A DNA stretch of 35,292 bases, taken from Pseudanabaena sp. SR411 (GTDB lineage Bacteria > Cyanobacteriota > Cyanobacteriia > Pseudanabaenales > Pseudanabaenaceae). Of the stretch, positions 24,817 to 35,077 are shown one piece after another; within the stretch, counting starts at the first letter, position 1; every line of letters begins with the position of its first letter. The translations under genes and the position numbers were made by a program. The stretch is from positions 1 to 35,292 of the forward strand of contig NZ_NDHW01000107.1 of NCBI RefSeq assembly GCF_002251945.1, written 5' to 3'. The notes under the pieces are model-generated. The model was not told the DNA's origin and searched no databases. It was given only the letters and a program-made list of their open reading frames with translations.

Positions 24817-27800
24817 CTATTTGTTAGAAGCTTGCTGAGCCGAATTCATAATTTGATTGTAACAAAAATTATCGACAAGACTGATTAAAGAATGAATTAA
24901 AACCGTATTACTTTCGGGGATAGATTTGATCAATTCACTGATTAAATCATTATCAGCTAAGGTTGCCGCATGATGGAGTTGATTAATCCAACTGTCAGGC
25001 ATTTGCGATAAATAGATTTTAAGATTAGTTGCTAAAGTTTCTAGATCATCTGCATCTCTATCCGTGAGTTGGCGATTGCTTTCATCTTCATATAAGTAAG
25101 TTACACCTAGATATTGAGCTAATTTGTCAAAAATGAGTGCTTCTCGAAAAGGCTTACGCACAAAATCATCACAGCCTGCGGAAAGGATAATTGCTTTTTC
25201 TTCTTCCAAGGCACTCGCCGTTAAGGCAATAATTACAGTGGCTTGTCCTTTTAAATGGGATTTGATTTGGCGTGTGGCTTCATAGCCATCCATTACGGGC
25301 ATCCGCATATCCATCCAGATCAGATGTGGTTGCCATTCCTCCCAAATGGCGATCGCCTCAGCCCCATTTTCGGCTTCGCAGACTTTGAATCCTACTGCTT
25401 CTAGTATTTTCACTAATAACTGCCGACTTTCCCATCGGTCTTCTACGACTAGAAGCCGATATTCTGACTGGTGGGGAGCTAAACCGATAATATAGCGATC
25501 GCTAGTTTGTCTTAATGGCACAGGAGATGCTGACACATTAACGGGAAGATAAACCCTAAAAGTGCTGCCTACACCCAACTGACTACTGACTGTAATCTCA
25601 CCCCCCATAAATTGAGCAAATTTAAGACTGATGGGCAATCCTAGCCCTGTTCCTTCCGCAGTTTTTTTACCTAGCTCCGTCTGTTCAAATGCTTCAAATA
25701 TTTTTCCTAAATAATTGGCAGGAATACCTTCACCAGTATCTTCTACGGTAAATTTTAAGATGGTTGTAGTTGGGTTTTTCTCTTGGACTTGAGCTGCTAA
25801 TTGAGATTTTGGTGCTAAGGATGCATTTGCATCTACATCAATAGATAGAACTATCGAGCCTTGATTGGTAAATTTTATGGCATTACTTAACAAATTAATT
25901 AAGATCTGGCGAAGTTTGCCTTCATCAGTGTTAATCCATTGTGGGACGTTAGGCGATCGCTTAAACAGCAGTTGCAGAGATTTATCGCTAACCTTAAGGC
26001 GAAACATTTTTTCCAAGGTATCGAGGAGATGATACAGATCAAAGCTAGTGATGTTTAAGGTAATCCGTCCCGATTCGATTTTCGACATATCTAAAACATC
26101 GTTAATTAATTCCAATAGATGTTCGCCACTATCATGAATGATTTTCAGATAGGAGCGATGATTGTCTTTCAGTGAAGTGTCGCGTACCATTAGTTGTGCG
26201 AAACCCAAAATGGCATTGAGCGGTGTTCGCAGTTCATGACTCATACTTGCCAAAAATTGACTTTTAGCTTGGCTAGCAGCCTCGGCAGCTTGCTTTGCTT
26301 GCTTGAGTTGCTGCTCAACTCCTTTGCTCTCTGTAATATCACGAGCAACCCAAACCACAGTCTCTGTATCAATGGGAGAGATACTCGCATTCCACCAAAT
26401 CGGTTGATCGGTGGGGGAGAGAAGATACTCCACATTTAAAGTTTCCTGTGTTTCTAAAACATGCTGTACATAACCTGAAAAGAGGCTAGCTTGCTCATGG
26501 GAAAATAGTTCTGAAGGGAGTTTGCCAATTGCTTCATCAGCATTTTGCCAAACTGTTTGTCTACGGGTTTGAGGGATTTTGAGAATGCGCCCCATGCGAT
26601 CGCGTACTAAGATTACTTCATCCATCGCCGCAAATAGGGCTTTCATTTCGGCATTGGTTACTCTCAGTCGCTCTTCTGATTGTTTATGATCAATACCTAT
26701 GGCGATCGCATTAGCGATCAAGTCGATGCTCTGGATATCCGTGTCTAAGTGAAACTGAGAAATCATCAGAATCACTCCGATGACTTTGCCTTTGACAATT
26801 AGTGGATGTCCTACTAACGAAATAATCCCTTGCTCCTGCAACCACAATTGCTCAGATTCGCTTAAATCTGCCAAAATTTGATCAGTTAAAAGCGGCTGAA
26901 ACATTCCTTGGGTAATTGACCATATCCGCTCTCTGCTGATCAGATTACTGAGGCGATCGCTATCTGATTTGTTATAGTTACCCGTGCTGACTTGTAAATT
27001 TAAATCATTGCCAAAAGCATTGATTGTCCAGATCTGTACAAAAGAGACGTTCATATGTCGCCATAGGGATTCGACAAAGGCTTGGAGAACTTCTTCCAAT
27101 GTGTTTAGCTGTGTAGATGCCGAACCAACTTCGGCCATCAAAATTGATAAATGCACCCGTTCTAAAAGCTCTGACTCGACTTGTTTGCGATCGCTAATCT
27201 CAAAGATCGCACCATCGATCCACAACACTTGATCATCTTCCGTAAATATTCCCTGCCCTTTCTCATACAGCCAGCGAATAGTACCTTGGGAATCGATAAT
27301 TCGATATTCCACAATAAAAGCTTCGCGACAGGTTAAACTTTCATTGATAATTCGTTCTACAGTTTCGCGATCTTCAGGATGAATAATACTTGCCCAACTG
27401 CGAACTTGATTAGCGATAAATTCTTCAGCAAGATAGCCTGTTATCTCCGTAACCGCTCCTCCGATGAACACCATCGTCCAATCAAGATCGTAATTACAAC
27501 GATAGACAAGCCCTGAAAAATTGGAAACCAAATTTCTAAATTTATTTTCAGATTCTTGTAATTCTGCTACTCTCTCATGAATTCGCAACTCCAAATTCTC
27601 ATTAATCTTGCCAAGTTCTGCAAAAGATTGTTTTAACTGTGTCGCCATCTGATTAAAGGATTGCGAGAGAATATTTAATTCAGCAATTGCTGCCGATGGA
27701 ACTTCTCGATCTAATTCGCCATTTGCCAAGGCTTGACTCGCCAAAGTTAAACGCCATAATGATTTATTAATATACTGAGTCGTGAAAACACCTAAAGCGA

Positions 27801-28905
27801 TCGCGCCTGCTAGTGATAGACAAATGAGCAGAATTGTGTTTTGACGTTTGATGTCAAGCTGTTCTGTAAAGTCAGATTCGGGCATCACTACGGCGATTAA
27901 CCAGTTAATCCCACGATCATCTCGGTAGGGTAACACCTTGAAAAAAATATTTCTTCCCCCAGCCACAAACTTTAAATTCTGCTCAGTGCTGATTGTCTCT
28001 AAGCTCCCAACTTGTTTCTCTAGATACCCCACCGCATCACGAATTATTTGTTGTCTACTATTCTTAATTGGCAATCTCTGTAGTTTTTGTTGATCACCGC
28101 TAGTTTCATAGGGCTTTTCCTCAGTAGAGCTAGCTACCAATAATCCTGAAGGTTCAAATATAAAAGCTTCTCCAGTCTTTCCAATTTGCAATCCATCTAA
28201 AAATTGGCTAATATTTCCTAGGGAGAGATCAGCCCCTAAGACTCCAATTCTCTTTCCATTAGAGTTATATACAGACAGACTAGCTGTAATCACTTGCTCA
28301 GGTAAAGTGGAATCTTGATAGATCGGACTCCAAATTGGTTGATCAGTTTGTAAAGCGGCTTGATACCAAGGGCGTTGACGCGCATCGTAGAATTCTCGCT
28401 TCCCTCTCAGTTCAAGACGATTTCCTTGCGCGTCTAGGTTGTAATAGTAACGCTGAAATCCGTCAACATTTATCGCTAATTGCAAAGATTGTGTTGGATT
28501 TTGCTTTTTGTCTAGGCGAGTAATTCCCACAAATTCCCCTGCCTTTTCGCCTCCATAATAAATCCAAGAAACAGTAGGGAAATGCTGAACCTGTTGCCAA
28601 AGATAGATCTCACTAGCTTTTCCTTCGGTTTTTAATGTTCCTTGCCGCACTGCATCGGCATTAAGTTTATTAATTAAGTGTGGAGTTTCCAGATAAGAAG
28701 AGAGCTTTTGCTTAATGCGATCGCTAATTTCATTTTGCAGTTGTCCGACTAAGTTGACGATTGTTTCCTGCTCACTCCGCCAAGACAGCCACGCCATCAA
28801 TCCTGATATCCCACCGATCAAGATCACAAACTGACTAATTAGAATGAATTTGAGTGGTAATTTTCGGGATTTACGAGCATTGGTGGTTAATAGGCGATCG
28901 CTCAT
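24817..28905 (-). CDS. Hybrid sensor histidine kinase, dCache-HAMP-PAS-GAF-PAS
   Basis: A very large 1362-residue membrane kinase. ATG at 28905 has GGAA eight bases upstream; an ATG at 28932 would add 9 residues. Two membrane segments (about 20-42 and 352-372) bracket a periplasmic double-Cache sensor with FYDARQRPWYQAA and GVLGADLSL. HAMP (about 373-430), PAS (about 457-580), GAF (about 590-735) and a second PAS (about 755-870) follow. The HisKA box is SHELRTPLN (about 885, phospho-His), the ATPase has LINLLSNAIKF, VEDTGEGIP and EGTGLGLPIS. A receiver domain has its Asp in WMDMRMPVMDG (about 1197). About 95 more residues form a helical tail. It is upstream of, and probably co-transcribed with, the GGDEF-EAL regulator. 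Confidence 0.95.
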   Translation of the reverse strand: MSDRLLTTNARKSRKLPLKFILISQFVILIGGISGLMAWLSWRSEQETIVNLVGQLQNEISDRIKQKLSSYLETPHLINKLNADAVRQGTLKTEGKASEIYLWQQVQHFPTVSWIYYGGEKAGEFVGITRLDKKQNPTQSLQLAINVDGFQRYYYNLDAQGNRLELRGKREFYDARQRPWYQAALQTDQPIWSPIYQDSTLPEQVITASLSVYNSNGKRIGVLGADLSLGNISQFLDGLQIGKTGEAFIFEPSGLLVASSTEEKPYETSGDQQKLQRLPIKNSRQQIIRDAVGYLEKQVGSLETISTEQNLKFVAGGRNIFFKVLPYRDDRGINWLIAVVMPESDFTEQLDIKRQNTILLICLSLAGAIALGVFTTQYINKSLWRLTLASQALANGELDREVPSAAIAELNILSQSFNQMATQLKQSFAELGKINENLELRIHERVAELQESENKFRNLVSNFSGLVYRCNYDLDWTMVFIGGAVTEITGYLAEEFIANQVRSWASIIHPEDRETVERIINESLTCREAFIVEYRIIDSQGTIRWLYEKGQGIFTEDDQVLWIDGAIFEISDRKQVESELLERVHLSILMAEVGSASTQLNTLEEVLQAFVESLWRHMNVSFVQIWTINAFGNDLNLQVSTGNYNKSDSDRLSNLISRERIWSITQGMFQPLLTDQILADLSESEQLWLQEQGIISLVGHPLIVKGKVIGVILMISQFHLDTDIQSIDLIANAIAIGIDHKQSEERLRVTNAEMKALFAAMDEVILVRDRMGRILKIPQTRRQTVWQNADEAIGKLPSELFSHEQASLFSGYVQHVLETQETLNVEYLLSPTDQPIWWNASISPIDTETVVWVARDITESKGVEQQLKQAKQAAEAASQAKSQFLASMSHELRTPLNAILGFAQLMVRDTSLKDNHRSYLKIIHDSGEHLLELINDVLDMSKIESGRITLNITSFDLYHLLDTLEKMFRLKVSDKSLQLLFKRSPNVPQWINTDEGKLRQILINLLSNAIKFTNQGSIVLSIDVDANASLAPKSQLAAQVQEKNPTTTILKFTVEDTGEGIPANYLGKIFEAFEQTELGKKTAEGTGLGLPISLKFAQFMGGEITVSSQLGVGSTFRVYLPVNVSASPVPLRQTSDRYIIGLAPHQSEYRLLVVEDRWESRQLLVKILEAVGFKVCEAENGAEAIAIWEEWQPHLIWMDMRMPVMDGYEATRQIKSHLKGQATVIIALTASALEEEKAIILSAGCDDFVRKPFREALIFDKLAQYLGVTYLYEDESNRQLTDRDADDLETLATNLKIYLSQMPDSWINQLHHAATLADNDLISELIKSIPESNTVLIHSLISLVDNFCYNQIMNSAQQASNK

Positions 28906-29031
28906 AGAATTATTTCCAATGAAAGCTCCCATATAGTTTAGCTATTTTAACTCAAATAAATTTTTCCCTTTATGATTATTTTGCTCTGCATTTCACTCAA
29001 TAAAGAGTCCAAATTTTTCTTTAATTCCTTC

Positions 29032-29063
29032 ATCAGTTATAAAATCTCTATTTTATAACTGAT
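29032..29063. repeat. AT-rich hairpin and decayed MITE fragment
   Basis: Perfect 14-bp stem (29032-29045 with 29050-29063), loop CTCT. From 29059 the sequence CTGATGTTACGTGGAAGTT, then C-runs and GAGAGGGG to about 29113, resembles one end of the MITE at 20149; it looks like a decayed half copy lying against the DUF1995 gene end. Confidence 0.6.
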
Positions 29064-29136
29064 GTTACGTGGAAGTTTCTAAGCCCCTCGCCCCTCGCCC
29101 TTTAGGAGAGGGGACAAGAAATATTAAGATGAGATT

Positions 29137-29841
29137 TTATCTTGCTAAAGCGCTCAAAAACTGTTGCAAACGTCCTAAAAATGAACCTGATTGCTTGCCA
29201 GTCTTCTGTCGAAATAAACGATCAATGTCATCACTGGATGGACGTTGATCCACCTCCGCAAGTTGTTGCATTCCCTCCTCAGTTTGTAACCACACTTGCC
29301 ATGTTTGCGGATAGCAACGCCATAATGCACCAAGCTCTAGCGGCTTGATGTAATAAGCAGTCTCAAAAGTATTTAAAAAGCGATCGCGCATTTGTCTTGC
29401 TGCTAGCCCCAATCCTACCTCATTATTTTCAAGGCGAGGATTGAGCATCACGAAGGGGCGATCGCCTGCTAGCTGCACTAACTTCTCTACTTGCTCGACT
29501 TCGACCGAAGTTGGCTCGATTAAGAGAAATGCTTGATCTTCTTCCCGAATGGCTCTGCGTCCCTCATTGACACCGCGTACTGACACTTCAAGATCTGCCC
29601 ACTCCCGTTTTGCTAGAGCTGCCGCACCTGCGTCCGAGAAAATGGCTTGCCATGCATTGCCATAGCGCTGATTAAAACTAGCTGCAAACTCATAGGCGAT
29701 CGGCAATGCTTTGAGTTCAGGAAATCGCAAATCGGCAATGACGCGAGTAGCTCCATCAGCGATCTCCTGATGCGTAGCAGCGATCGCTTGCTCGATAGCA
29801 TCTTCTAAATGGTCTGGAATTAAGATTGGCTCTTGCGTCAT
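29137..29841 (-). CDS. DUF1995 family protein
   Basis: A 234-residue soluble protein beginning MTQEPILIPDHLEDAIEQAI. I recognise the DUF1995 pattern: an N-terminal helix with AIEQAIAATHQEIADGATRV, RVIADLRFPELK (about 34-45), a glycine-poor alpha/beta core with FLLIEPTSVEVEQVEKLV (about 105-122), and AYYIKPLELGALWRCYP (about 162-178). Plant members such as LPA3 help photosystem II assembly; the bacterial role is not established. Its start is 36 bases downstream of the Uma2 gene end on the same strand, so the two may be co-transcribed. It has no membrane segment or signal peptide. Confidence 0.75.
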   Translation of the reverse strand: MTQEPILIPDHLEDAIEQAIAATHQEIADGATRVIADLRFPELKALPIAYEFAASFNQRYGNAWQAIFSDAGAAALAKREWADLEVSVRGVNEGRRAIREEDQAFLLIEPTSVEVEQVEKLVQLAGDRPFVMLNPRLENNEVGLGLAARQMRDRFLNTFETAYYIKPLELGALWRCYPQTWQVWLQTEEGMQQLAEVDQRPSSDDIDRLFRQKTGKQSGSFLGRLQQFLSALAR

Positions 29842-29877
29842 ATAATGATTATTTTTAAAGTTATTAAAAGCTGCGAA

Positions 29878-30468
29878 TCATTTTAGCAGGTTGCCAAAAA
29901 CTTGATTGGCGGTCAATTTCAAATTGGGGAAAGTTGGTGATTGTGCAATCTCTTCACCTGTATATTCACTAACTTCATACCAGCCATCATCAAGCCTAAA
30001 AATGGTGATTTTCTTGATCAATGGATCGACAACCCAATATTCCAAAATACCTAATACGCTATATTCACCACGCTTAGCGCGATAGTCGGTACTTTTGGTT
30101 GACTCGCTTACAACTTCCACAACTAAAATCGGCGGTGGTTGATTGATTTCGATAATTGCCTCACAAGTTTGCAGCGATCGCCACTGAGCTTTGGGCATCA
30201 CCACCAAATCTGGAATTCGACAGGTATCCCATCTACCACCTTTGGGACTCCGAATACCAACTAACGCAGGTAATACAACCCAGTCTTGATTTTGCTCAGC
30301 AATATCGACTTCGAGATTTTTTTCCAAAAACTTGATCACTGCGCCATGTTGTCCTGTCCCCAAACTCATCGGAATTAATTCTCCATTTACCAACTCATAG
30401 CGATAGTCAGTCCCATCAATATACTTGAGGTACTCTGCAAAATTTAGGCGATCGCTTGCAATAGTCAT
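29878..30468 (-). CDS. Uma2 family (DUF820) putative nuclease
   Basis: A 196-residue protein from ATG at 30468 (MTIASDRLNFAEYLKY); an ATG at 30492 would add eight residues. It shows the PD-(D/E)XK-like Uma2 fold, expanded in cyanobacteria: YRYELVNGELIPM (about 22-34, first acidic residue), RIPDLVVM (about 92-99, catalytic Asp), PPILVVEVVSEST (about 116-128, the E-x-V pair) and YSVLGILEYWVVDP (about 142-155). These proteins are numerous and of unknown role. No partner gene or mobile element touches it directly, though a terminator palindrome lies before its start. Confidence 0.85.
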   Translation of the reverse strand: MTIASDRLNFAEYLKYIDGTDYRYELVNGELIPMSLGTGQHGAVIKFLEKNLEVDIAEQNQDWVVLPALVGIRSPKGGRWDTCRIPDLVVMPKAQWRSLQTCEAIIEINQPPPILVVEVVSESTKSTDYRAKRGEYSVLGILEYWVVDPLIKKITIFRLDDGWYEVSEYTGEEIAQSPTFPNLKLTANQVFGNLLK

Positions 30469-30505
30469 AGCGAGTTTTGGCAATAACTTCATTTGAGTTT
30501 AACGC

Positions 30506-30546
30506 AAAAAAGGAGAGATTACGCTTAGCGTAATCTCTCCTTTTTT
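30506..30546. terminator. groEL terminator
   Basis: Perfect 19-bp stem (30506-30524 with 30528-30546), loop TTA closed by ACGC/GCGT, with A6 and T6 ends. It sits 20 bases downstream of the groEL stop on the minus strand and before the Uma2 gene. Confidence 0.88.
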
Positions 30547-30566
30547 GGGGAATCTATGGACGATGA

Positions 30567-32234
<1,668 letters not shown>

Positions 32235-32290
32235 TTAATTTGGTAATTGGTTTTATTCTTTTGACTGGTACTTCGTACAAATCAAATGAT

Positions 32291-32602
32291 TTATTCAACG
32301 ATCGCGAGAATATCTCTTTCTGCAAGGAGCAAATAATCTACGCTGTCAATTTTGACTTCAGTGCCTGCATACTTGGAGTAAAGAACTTTGTCGCCTGCTT
32401 TGACTTCTAGCGCTACACGAGTACCTTTATCATTGCGTGCGCCAGGTCCAACGGCAGTTACTTCACCGATTTGGGGCTTTTCTTGTGCTGTGTCTGGCAA
32501 AAAAATACCGCCTACGGTTTTTTCTTCTTTTGATGCTACTTTAACCAATAGGCGATCGCCTAGGGGTTGCAATGTACCAGTATTTAGGGTTAACGATGCC
32601 AC
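32291..32602 (-). CDS. groES: Co-chaperonin GroES
   Basis: A 103-residue heptameric lid for GroEL. The family pattern [29 protein letters not shown] (about 12-40) contains the mobile loop, and [16 protein letters not shown] (about 71-86) forms the C-terminal strand region. It is the first gene of groES-groEL. Its ATG is at 32602 with AGGAGG (about 32612-32617 on the plus strand CCTCCT) as a strong Shine-Dalgarno. The CIRCE operator lies about 95 bases upstream. Confidence 0.97.
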   Translation of the reverse strand: MASLTLNTGTLQPLGDRLLVKVASKEEKTVGGIFLPDTAQEKPQIGEVTAVGPGARNDKGTRVALEVKAGDKVLYSKYAGTEVKIDSVDYLLLAERDILAIVE

Positions 32603-32696
32603 TATGCCATACCTCCTTAAAATCTAATCAGAGTGGACTTTGCAAGTGATGACTCAAGGTAGATTTTGATCCCACTTTAGTCACACATTGCGTGCT

Positions 32697-32723
32697 TTAG
32701 CACTCTGTCTCACTGAGTGCTAA
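32697..32723 (-). promoter_or_regulatory. CIRCE operator (HrcA binding site)
   Basis: TTAGCACTC-N9-GAGTGCTAA, an exact match to the CIRCE inverted repeat. HrcA binds it and represses groESL until heat stress. It sits about 95 bases upstream of groES, which places it at the promoter. Confidence 0.95.
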
Positions 32724-32822
32724 TATACTGCGAAATGAGTATGGGACTAGATCGGCTTACCGTACAAACAATATTTGCCTATAGATTGCCTCAAATTCTA
32801 AGCGATGCTGACGATACATAAA

Positions 32823-32939
32823 TATAGCAATGTAAGTTTTGCTTAGGATATAAAACCCAAAAGATGAGTGGCGGCACTTCGCGCCGCTACTCATCTTTTG
32901 GGTTTTTGATTTGTCCTACCTATTTCTTACTTTGCTATA
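32823..32939. mobile_element. Palindrome-bearing MITE-like element, copy 1
   Basis: 117 bp with imperfect terminal inverted repeats TATAGCAATGTAAG (32823-32836) and CTTACTTTGCTATA (32926-32939). The centre is a near-perfect 26-bp hairpin (32852-32877 with 32881-32906), loop TTC, one A-C mismatch and one G-T pair. The order is TIR, GTTTTGCTTAGGATAT, AAAACCCAAAA, variable stem, GGCGGC apex, then the mirror. A second copy in the opposite orientation is at 34149. It abuts another element at its right end. Confidence 0.75.
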
Positions 32940-33032
32940 GGACTTACGCAAAGGACAAAATGTAGTAGGAGCAATTCATGAATTGTCCCTACGATAAAAT
33001 GAGGTTTTTCAGGCATTTTTGCGTAAGTCCTA
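32938..33032. mobile_element. MITE with TIR GGACTTACGCA, TA-flanked
   Basis: 95 bp including flanking TA dinucleotides. Terminal repeats TAGGACTTACGCAAA (32938-32952) and TTTGCGTAAGTCCTA (33018-33032) are perfect. TA duplication is characteristic of IS630/Tc1-type targeting. It holds a small internal palindrome (CAATTCATGAATTG). No transposase is present; this TIR type is widespread in cyanobacteria from memory. Confidence 0.75.
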
Positions 33033-33076
33033 ATAAATTTGAAATTTGATCATTGCAATTAAGATTTTAACTACAG

Positions 33077-33132
33077 CAATCCTAAATGGTAAGAGAGAGT
33101 GCTGAAGCACTCTCTCTTACCATTTAGGATTG
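33077..33132. repeat. 26-bp palindrome covering the haem-protein stop codon
   Basis: Arms 33077-33102 and 33107-33132, loop TGAA, no mismatch. The arms read CAATCCTAAATGGTAAG at their base, like the ends of the 35078 element (TAGCAATCCTAAAT). The stop codon of the haem-binding gene (33124-33126) and its last two codons lie in the right arm. Confidence 0.85.
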
Positions 33133-34020
33133 ATTATTGAGCATATCCATAGCCATAGATAGACTTAATTTCATGCGGTTAAATGCATTTGCCAACACTC
33201 CAATTTCATCATGAGATGTCTGTTGAAATTCAGTGTCCATTTTACCAACACTGATGTCATGAGCAACCTGTGCCATTTGATTTATTGGCTTAATTACTGT
33301 TTGTTTTAAAAATAGATTGAGAAATAAAATGGTGATTGAAAACATAATGCAGACAGCTAACATTACAAATAGCAGGATTTGTCTACTACTATTAATAGTT
33401 TCAATAAAAGGGACAGAAATGATTTGCGCTCCAACAATTTCATTAAGCTTCCATCCAAATCCATTTTCTTTTCCATAGGTAGCAAGCATACTTTTAGGTG
33501 CTACTTCAGGAGTACTATGGCAACGCAAACAACTTTCCATAGTGACAGTGATAGGACGAGCTATGTAAAACAAATCACCACTTGCATATGGACGAAATCC
33601 TGTCAGTTCCTTGGCATTAGCATCATCACGAAAGTGCTTCACTAATTCCGTCTCAAACTCATCAGCTTTATCACGTAAGTTAGTAGGATTTATAGTTGCT
33701 TCTTTATAAAAAAATTCGGCGTATTCTTTTTTAGACCGAAAATGTTCAAATACTTCTCTTGCTGAATAACCAGGTACAGTTTGCGGTAAAAACTCTTCTT
33801 CCTTCTCAATTCTAGGGGCTAATTCTGGATTAACTTGGGTACTAGTATAGTTGCGAACTGAGTCCATTGTCTGAAGCATAATCTGAGCTTTGGCAACTGT
33901 TTGAGATTCAGTGTTGCGATTTAAGATGGAAGATAAAGCTAACCCACTAAATATAATACATACTAAAAAAGCAGTAAGAAAAATCAGATTGAACTTGCCA
34001 CTAAGACGAAGATTATTCAC
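33124..34020 (-). CDS. Tll0287-like c-type haem sensor with HAMP domain
   Basis: A 298-residue membrane protein. TM1 spans about residues 10-30 (FNLIFLTAFLVCIIFSGLAL). The extracytoplasmic domain (about 35-210) is DUF3365/Tll0287-like, with one c-haem motif CLRCH (about 162-166) and the downstream-of-TM VNPELAPRI segment. TM2 is about 216-238 (ILLFVMLAVCIMFSITILFL) and a HAMP domain occupies about 239-285. The protein stops shortly after HAMP, with no kinase, cyclase or phosphatase output domain. It could be a stand-alone sensor acting on a partner, or a shortened gene. It contains no GCGATCGC, is AT-rich, and small mobile elements flank both ends. Confidence 0.85.
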   Translation of the reverse strand: MNNLRLSGKFNLIFLTAFLVCIIFSGLALSSILNRNTESQTVAKAQIMLQTMDSVRNYTSTQVNPELAPRIEKEEEFLPQTVPGYSAREVFEHFRSKKEYAEFFYKEATINPTNLRDKADEFETELVKHFRDDANAKELTGFRPYASGDLFYIARPITVTMESCLRCHSTPEVAPKSMLATYGKENGFGWKLNEIVGAQIISVPFIETINSSRQILLFVMLAVCIMFSITILFLNLFLKQTVIKPINQMAQVAHDISVGKMDTEFQQTSHDEIGVLANAFNRMKLSLSMAMDMLNNQS

Positions 34021-34148
34021 AGTTTTATCTATTTTTTATAATAGTTTATATGCTTAACAGTTTTATATAAATTAGCTAATAAAAATATTTCACAAACTAC
34101 CGTTACTGACTGACCATGTGACCAAGATTTTCTTAATTTTCTTAATAC

Positions 34149-34264
34149 TATAGCAATGTAAGAGATAGCTAGAACAAATCAAAGCCCAAATAAATGAAGG
34201 CGGCACGAAGTGCCGCCTTCATTTATTTGGGCTTTATGTCCTAAGCAAAATTTGCATTTCTATA
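34149..34264. mobile_element. Palindrome-bearing MITE-like element, copy 2
   Basis: 116 bp, inverted relative to copy 1 at 32823. Left end TATAGCAATGTAAG (34149-34162); right end CATTTCTATA. The central hairpin is a perfect 26-bp stem (34181-34206 with 34210-34235), loop GAA. Read in the same direction as copy 1, its outer arms share GCTTAGGA-ATA and CCCAAA, and the GGCGGCAC apex, but the stem bases between differ from copy 1 in both arms. It ends 10 bases before the stop of the cyclo-ligase gene. Confidence 0.78.
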
Positions 34265-34273
34265 CACATCGCA

Positions 34274-34855
34274 TCAATAAGCTGTAGAGCGATAGTAAAT
34301 CACAGATTCCGTTGCGATCGCCTCTAATGGTACGTCCCAAATATCACTAGGAATCGCATCTAAATAGAACTGCTCAAAAATAATTCCGATTTTATGTCCT
34401 GTCGAGTTAGGTAACCAGCGATCGTAAAAGCCGCCGCCATAGCCCAGTCGATAACCTCGGCGATCGCAAGCGATCGCAGGAATCAAGATCAGATCAATAT
34501 TCTGCAAATCCATAAAGGGCAAGTCAGGGTGAGGCTCCAGAATGCCAAAGGCTCCTGATCGCATATTGTTGTCAAAATCAGCGATCGCCACTTGATGCCA
34601 AATCAGATCTTTTTCGACACAGCGAGAAAATCCCCAATTTTTGTCAGGAAACATTTGCCACAGGGGACTTAAATCTGGCTCTTGACGAAAATTCGCAAAA
34701 GCCAAAATATTTTGCGCTTGTTGAAAAATTTGCCAATTTGAAAGGCGATCGCATAGTAATTGACTTTTTTGTTGCCAAATTTCATAGTGGATGTGGCGAC
34801 GTTGGTTGAGCAATGTGTGTCTAAGTTGTTTTTTGGATTGCGGAAAATCTGTCAT
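34274..34855 (-). CDS. 5-formyltetrahydrofolate cyclo-ligase
   Basis: Converts 5-formyl-THF and ATP to 5,10-methenyl-THF, recycling folate in the cytoplasm (YgfA/FAU1/MTHFS family). It has 193 residues. The N-terminal basic helix KKQLRHTLLNQRR (8-20) belongs to the ATP-binding region, and RLGYGGGFYDRWLP (about 135-148) is the family signature that binds nucleotide and folate. ATG at 34855 gives MTDFPQSKKQLRH. Terminal residues are intact. It stands apart from both neighbours, with a 353-base element-filled gap upstream. Confidence 0.92.
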   Translation of the reverse strand: MTDFPQSKKQLRHTLLNQRRHIHYEIWQQKSQLLCDRLSNWQIFQQAQNILAFANFRQEPDLSPLWQMFPDKNWGFSRCVEKDLIWHQVAIADFDNNMRSGAFGILEPHPDLPFMDLQNIDLILIPAIACDRRGYRLGYGGGFYDRWLPNSTGHKIGIIFEQFYLDAIPSDIWDVPLEAIATESVIYYRSTAY

Positions 34856-34887
34856 TTTATATTGCTTGCACTGACAAAGGCTGTGAA

Positions 34888-34948
34888 CTCAAGCGCAAGA
34901 ATTAGTGGTGCGAAGCGAAGCTCCGCACCACTAATTCTTGCGCTTGAG
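34888..34948. repeat. 29-bp palindrome, GAA loop
   Basis: Arms 34888-34916 and 34920-34948 with one A-C mismatch near the apex. The outer arm CAAGAATTAGTG is shared with the palindrome at 14816-14862. It directly abuts the next MITE. The gap 34856-35208 holds only this and the two elements that follow. Confidence 0.85.
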
Positions 34949-35077
34949 AAACCATTTAAGAATTTTAGTTTTTGCCCCCCTAGCCCCCCAATTCTGGGGG
35001 GAACCATATTTAAGTCCCCCAGAATTGGGGGATTTAGGGGGCTAGACACCTAGAGCTTTTAAGTGTTGATTCTTAAA
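34949..35077. mobile_element. C/G-run MITE, copy 2, truncated
   Basis: Nearly identical to copy 1 at 20330-20480 over the C/G-run palindrome and the ACACCTAGAGCTTT tail. The left terminal repeat AAACCATTTAAGAATT is intact. The right terminal repeat is cut after ATTCTTAAA, where the TA-bounded element at 35078 begins. Confidence 0.8.

Noticed and set aside
29059-29113. Full MITE copy before the DUF1995 gene
   Set aside because: Only one end and part of the C-run interior resemble the 20149 element; no second terminal repeat, so it is described as a decayed fragment.
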